Positions 62,505 through 64,000 of a stretch of DNA of 64,000 nt are shown piece by piece. Each line of letters starts with the position of its first letter. Within the stretch, counting starts at the first letter, position 1. The stretch is from Cyanophora paradoxa (taxonomy: Eukaryota; Glaucocystophyceae; Cyanophorales; Cyanophoraceae), in the NCBI GenBank assembly GCA_004431415.1, contig QPMI01000163.1:62001-126000 (forward strand), given 5' to 3'. The notes beneath the pieces were generated by a model, which saw only the letters and a program-made list of their open reading frames with translations, ran no database searches and had not been told where the DNA came from. The translations under genes were made by a program, and so were the position numbers.

Positions 62505-63086
62505 CTAGTCTCGGCGGCGCTTAGCCTGGCGCCGCTCCTTCTCAGCGGCCTGCTCCTGTCTCCAGGAAGCAACGATCTCGTCCGCGTCCGGGGAACGCGG
62601 TTCTGACTGGAGCTCTGGCGAGACGAGGTCCACGACCGAGTGCTCGCTCGCTTGCGAGGACGGCGTGCCGAAAAGCTCGTACTTCAGCTGCTCGTGAGGC
62701 TTCGACGGTCCGGCTGCGGGCTGGAACGTCGGAGCTGCCTCCTGAATGGGCTCGCCGTACGGGCTGGCTGGCGCCGAGTGCGGGTCGCGGCCGCCAGGCC
62801 CGGAAACGAGGTTCGCTGCCGGGTGCGGAGTGCCGTTCAGCTGCTCCGGCGACGGCTGGTCGAGGCTGAAGCCGGGCGCGTCCTCCTCGACGCGGGCTTC
62901 CTCCTGCGCAGCCGCGGCCACCTGGTCGGCGGCGTGCGCAACAGCCGGGCCGATGTTCTCCGCGATGTTGACGTCGACGGTCGCCGGCTGGAAGGGAGCG
63001 CCGGGACCGTCGCGCGTGAAGAGGTAAAGACCGTAGGTGCGCGTCTCGGTGCGGGTCTCGATGCGCGTCTCGGGCACGAGGGTCAA
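62505..63086 (-). CDS. Extra ORF between 5' LTR and gag
   Basis: 193 residues, no recognised family. It starts MTLVPETRIETRTETRTYGL, followed by VDVNIAENIGPAVAHAADQV and an acidic, Pro/Ser-rich middle (EEDAPGFSLDQPSPEQLNG, HEQLKYELFGTPSSQASEHS). It ends in a strongly basic helix, ASWRQEQAAEKERRQAKRRR. Upstream of gag there is usually only a leader. It could be an N-terminal gag extension separated by stops, a captured host fragment or an accessory protein. It keeps one open frame despite its biased composition. Confidence 0.5.
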   Translation of the reverse strand: MTLVPETRIETRTETRTYGLYLFTRDGPGAPFQPATVDVNIAENIGPAVAHAADQVAAAAQEEARVEEDAPGFSLDQPSPEQLNGTPHPAANLVSGPGGRDPHSAPASPYGEPIQEAAPTFQPAAGPSKPHEQLKYELFGTPSSQASEHSVVDLVSPELQSEPRSPDADEIVASWRQEQAAEKERRQAKRRRD

Positions 63087-63487
63087 CGCAGTGTTCTCGC
63101 TCAGACGCTGGGTCTGGACACTGCGCGACGCCGCGACGACGTGGTCAGGTTCCGCTCTAGGTGCGCGCGCGCAGGTTCTCGCAGGTTCGAGACGATTCTA
63201 TCGCGTCTCCGTCGACACGCGCGCAGCCCAGCGTACGTCGACGTGCTTTCTAGAATGCGTGGGATGCTTATCTTTGTGTTTGGCCGTTCTAGGCGCGCCC
63301 CCCGCGGTCGGGCATGGGTCGGGTCGTACGGCGACGGACCATGAACGCAGATGCCGTACGAAGCAAGGACGGGGTGGCGAACGCCAAGTACATGCGCAAC
63401 AATGGCTCAAGGTCAGCCACACGGGGTCGAGCAAGAGCCGGGTTCGTCTGGAAGCAGGCGAAGGTTCCAGAACCGCGCAGATCCCCA

Positions 63488-63915
63488 TGTTCGATCTTAA
63501 ATGAGGCTCTCCCCAGGCATATTCAGCCTCTAGAGCACTCTAGAACCCTGGTGACTGAGCCCCAGCCTTCACACGCAGAGATACAGACCTGGACAGTCGG
63601 ATTCCCAGACACAGGAGCCCGAGGCACAGACGCCTGGCTCGTAGGCACACGCTGACTCGTGTACATGGCTGCAAGAGGGCTTATATAGGCTAGGCTAGGA
63701 AGCTTCTCGAGGGGCTGGCCGACTGCGGCTAGCCTCGGAATATTCACGAATAACTAGCCCTAGAAGCTTCTCGAACATCTAGCCCTAGCCGCCCTGTCTA
63801 GGGGTACATGATCCTGCGCTTGCTAAGGGTACATGATTCTGTATTACAATGAGTCACGCCCTGATCATGAGTTCGATCACGATCACGAAGCTAGCGCTTC
63901 AAAGCGACCACAACA
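63488..63915 (-). repeat. 5' LTR of the retrotransposon
   Basis: Same 428-bp sequence as the other LTR. As the 5' copy it drives transcription on the minus strand. The primer-binding site should start right after it, and the minus strand there reads TGGGGATCTGCGCGG from 63487 downward, beginning with the required TGG. It is not the usual initiator-Met complement; the priming tRNA is not identified. Confidence 0.92.
63681..63687 (-). promoter_or_regulatory. TATA box in the 5' LTR
   Basis: TATATAA on the minus strand, inside CCTATATAAGCCC, about 230 bp from the outer LTR edge. It is a standard position for the U3 promoter. The identical word is in the other LTR. Confidence 0.6.
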
Positions 63916-64000
63916 CCGCCCGCCCCCTGGCACGGCGGCGACGCCTCGGAGGCATGCTTGTTCACGCGCCAAGGGCCGTCTGAGCCTGTACCCCCCTCGC
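63916..64000. other. Host flank after the retrotransposon
   Basis: Only 85 bp remain. It starts with CCGC, the second copy of the target duplication. Nothing else recognisable. Confidence 0.6.

Larger units (their letters stand above)
54475..63915 (-). mobile_element. Complete Ty3/gypsy LTR retrotransposon, 9.4 kb
   Basis: Bounded by two 428-bp LTRs and the 4-bp direct repeat CCGC (54471-54474 and 63916-63919). The internal order on the minus strand is an extra ORF, gag, zinc-knuckle part and pol. Within pol the order protease, reverse transcriptase, RNase H, integrase defines the Ty3/gypsy group. All catalytic signatures are intact, the pol frame has no stop over 1996 codons and the LTRs read as identical, so it inserted recently and may still be active. 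Its base composition is clearly lower in GC than the host exons. Confidence 0.95.

Noticed and set aside
1-64000. A clustered novel pathway or defence system
   Set aside because: The recognisable genes are unrelated housekeeping functions in mixed orientation; nothing links them beyond shared divergent promoters.

Overview
The window is nuclear DNA of a very GC-rich eukaryote, most likely a unicellular alga or flagellate. Protein-coding genes are interrupted by many short GT-AG introns whose sense strand is C-rich, with CTCAC-type branch-point words close to the acceptor. Gene content fits an alga or flagellate (an ALDH22-like membrane aldehyde dehydrogenase, a two-repeat MYB factor, TBCD, a WDR27-like protein), but the lineage (haptophyte, pelagophyte, green or other) cannot be fixed from this sequence. 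Gene models below were assembled by hand: adjoining exons were accepted where splice dinucleotides, codon phase and the family's protein pattern agreed.

Layout, left to right: the 3' part of a Thr/Ala/Pro-repeat protein with tandemly duplicated introns (to 2552); a Pro/Ala-rich unknown (minus, 3616-6487); an eEF1A lysine methyltransferase-like gene (6916-7757); a two-helix coiled-coil membrane protein (minus, 9020-9642); an LRR plus WD40 protein (9773-13540); a coiled-coil protein (minus, 13961-16001); tubulin cofactor D (16194-21017); a basic unknown (21571-22744); a coiled-coil protein with a cysteine/histidine module (minus, 22873-27346); a tail-anchored alpha/beta hydrolase (27549-29456); a GNAT acetyltransferase (minus, 29929-30625); ALDH22-like (30793-33612) with a possible intronic C/D snoRNA; an 81-residue membrane protein; an adenosine-deaminase-like enzyme (minus); a WDR27-like protein (minus); a YqcI/YcgG-like protein; SPRTN protease (minus); an Atg22-like transporter (minus); TFIIB (47283-48821); and a MYB factor (minus, 49763-51990).

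The right quarter is repeat territory: a tRNA-derived SINE with poly(A) tail and 13-bp target duplication (49193-49375), a 394-bp MITE-like element (52707-53100), a 22-bp-arm perfect hairpin, and a complete 9.4-kb Ty3/gypsy LTR retrotransposon (54475-63915, minus) whose two 428-bp LTRs read as identical, so the insertion is recent. Its gag is split by a -1 frame change preceded by two in-phase slippery heptamers, pol lies in a third register, and an extra ORF precedes gag.

The cellular genes are housekeeping genes of different pathways and do not form one system. Several are in divergent pairs with 130-270 bp between start codons, suggesting shared promoters. The most unusual structures are the tandem 69-bp introns at the left end, the frameshift layout of the retrotransposon, the 11-nt microexon in the MYB gene and the SINE.
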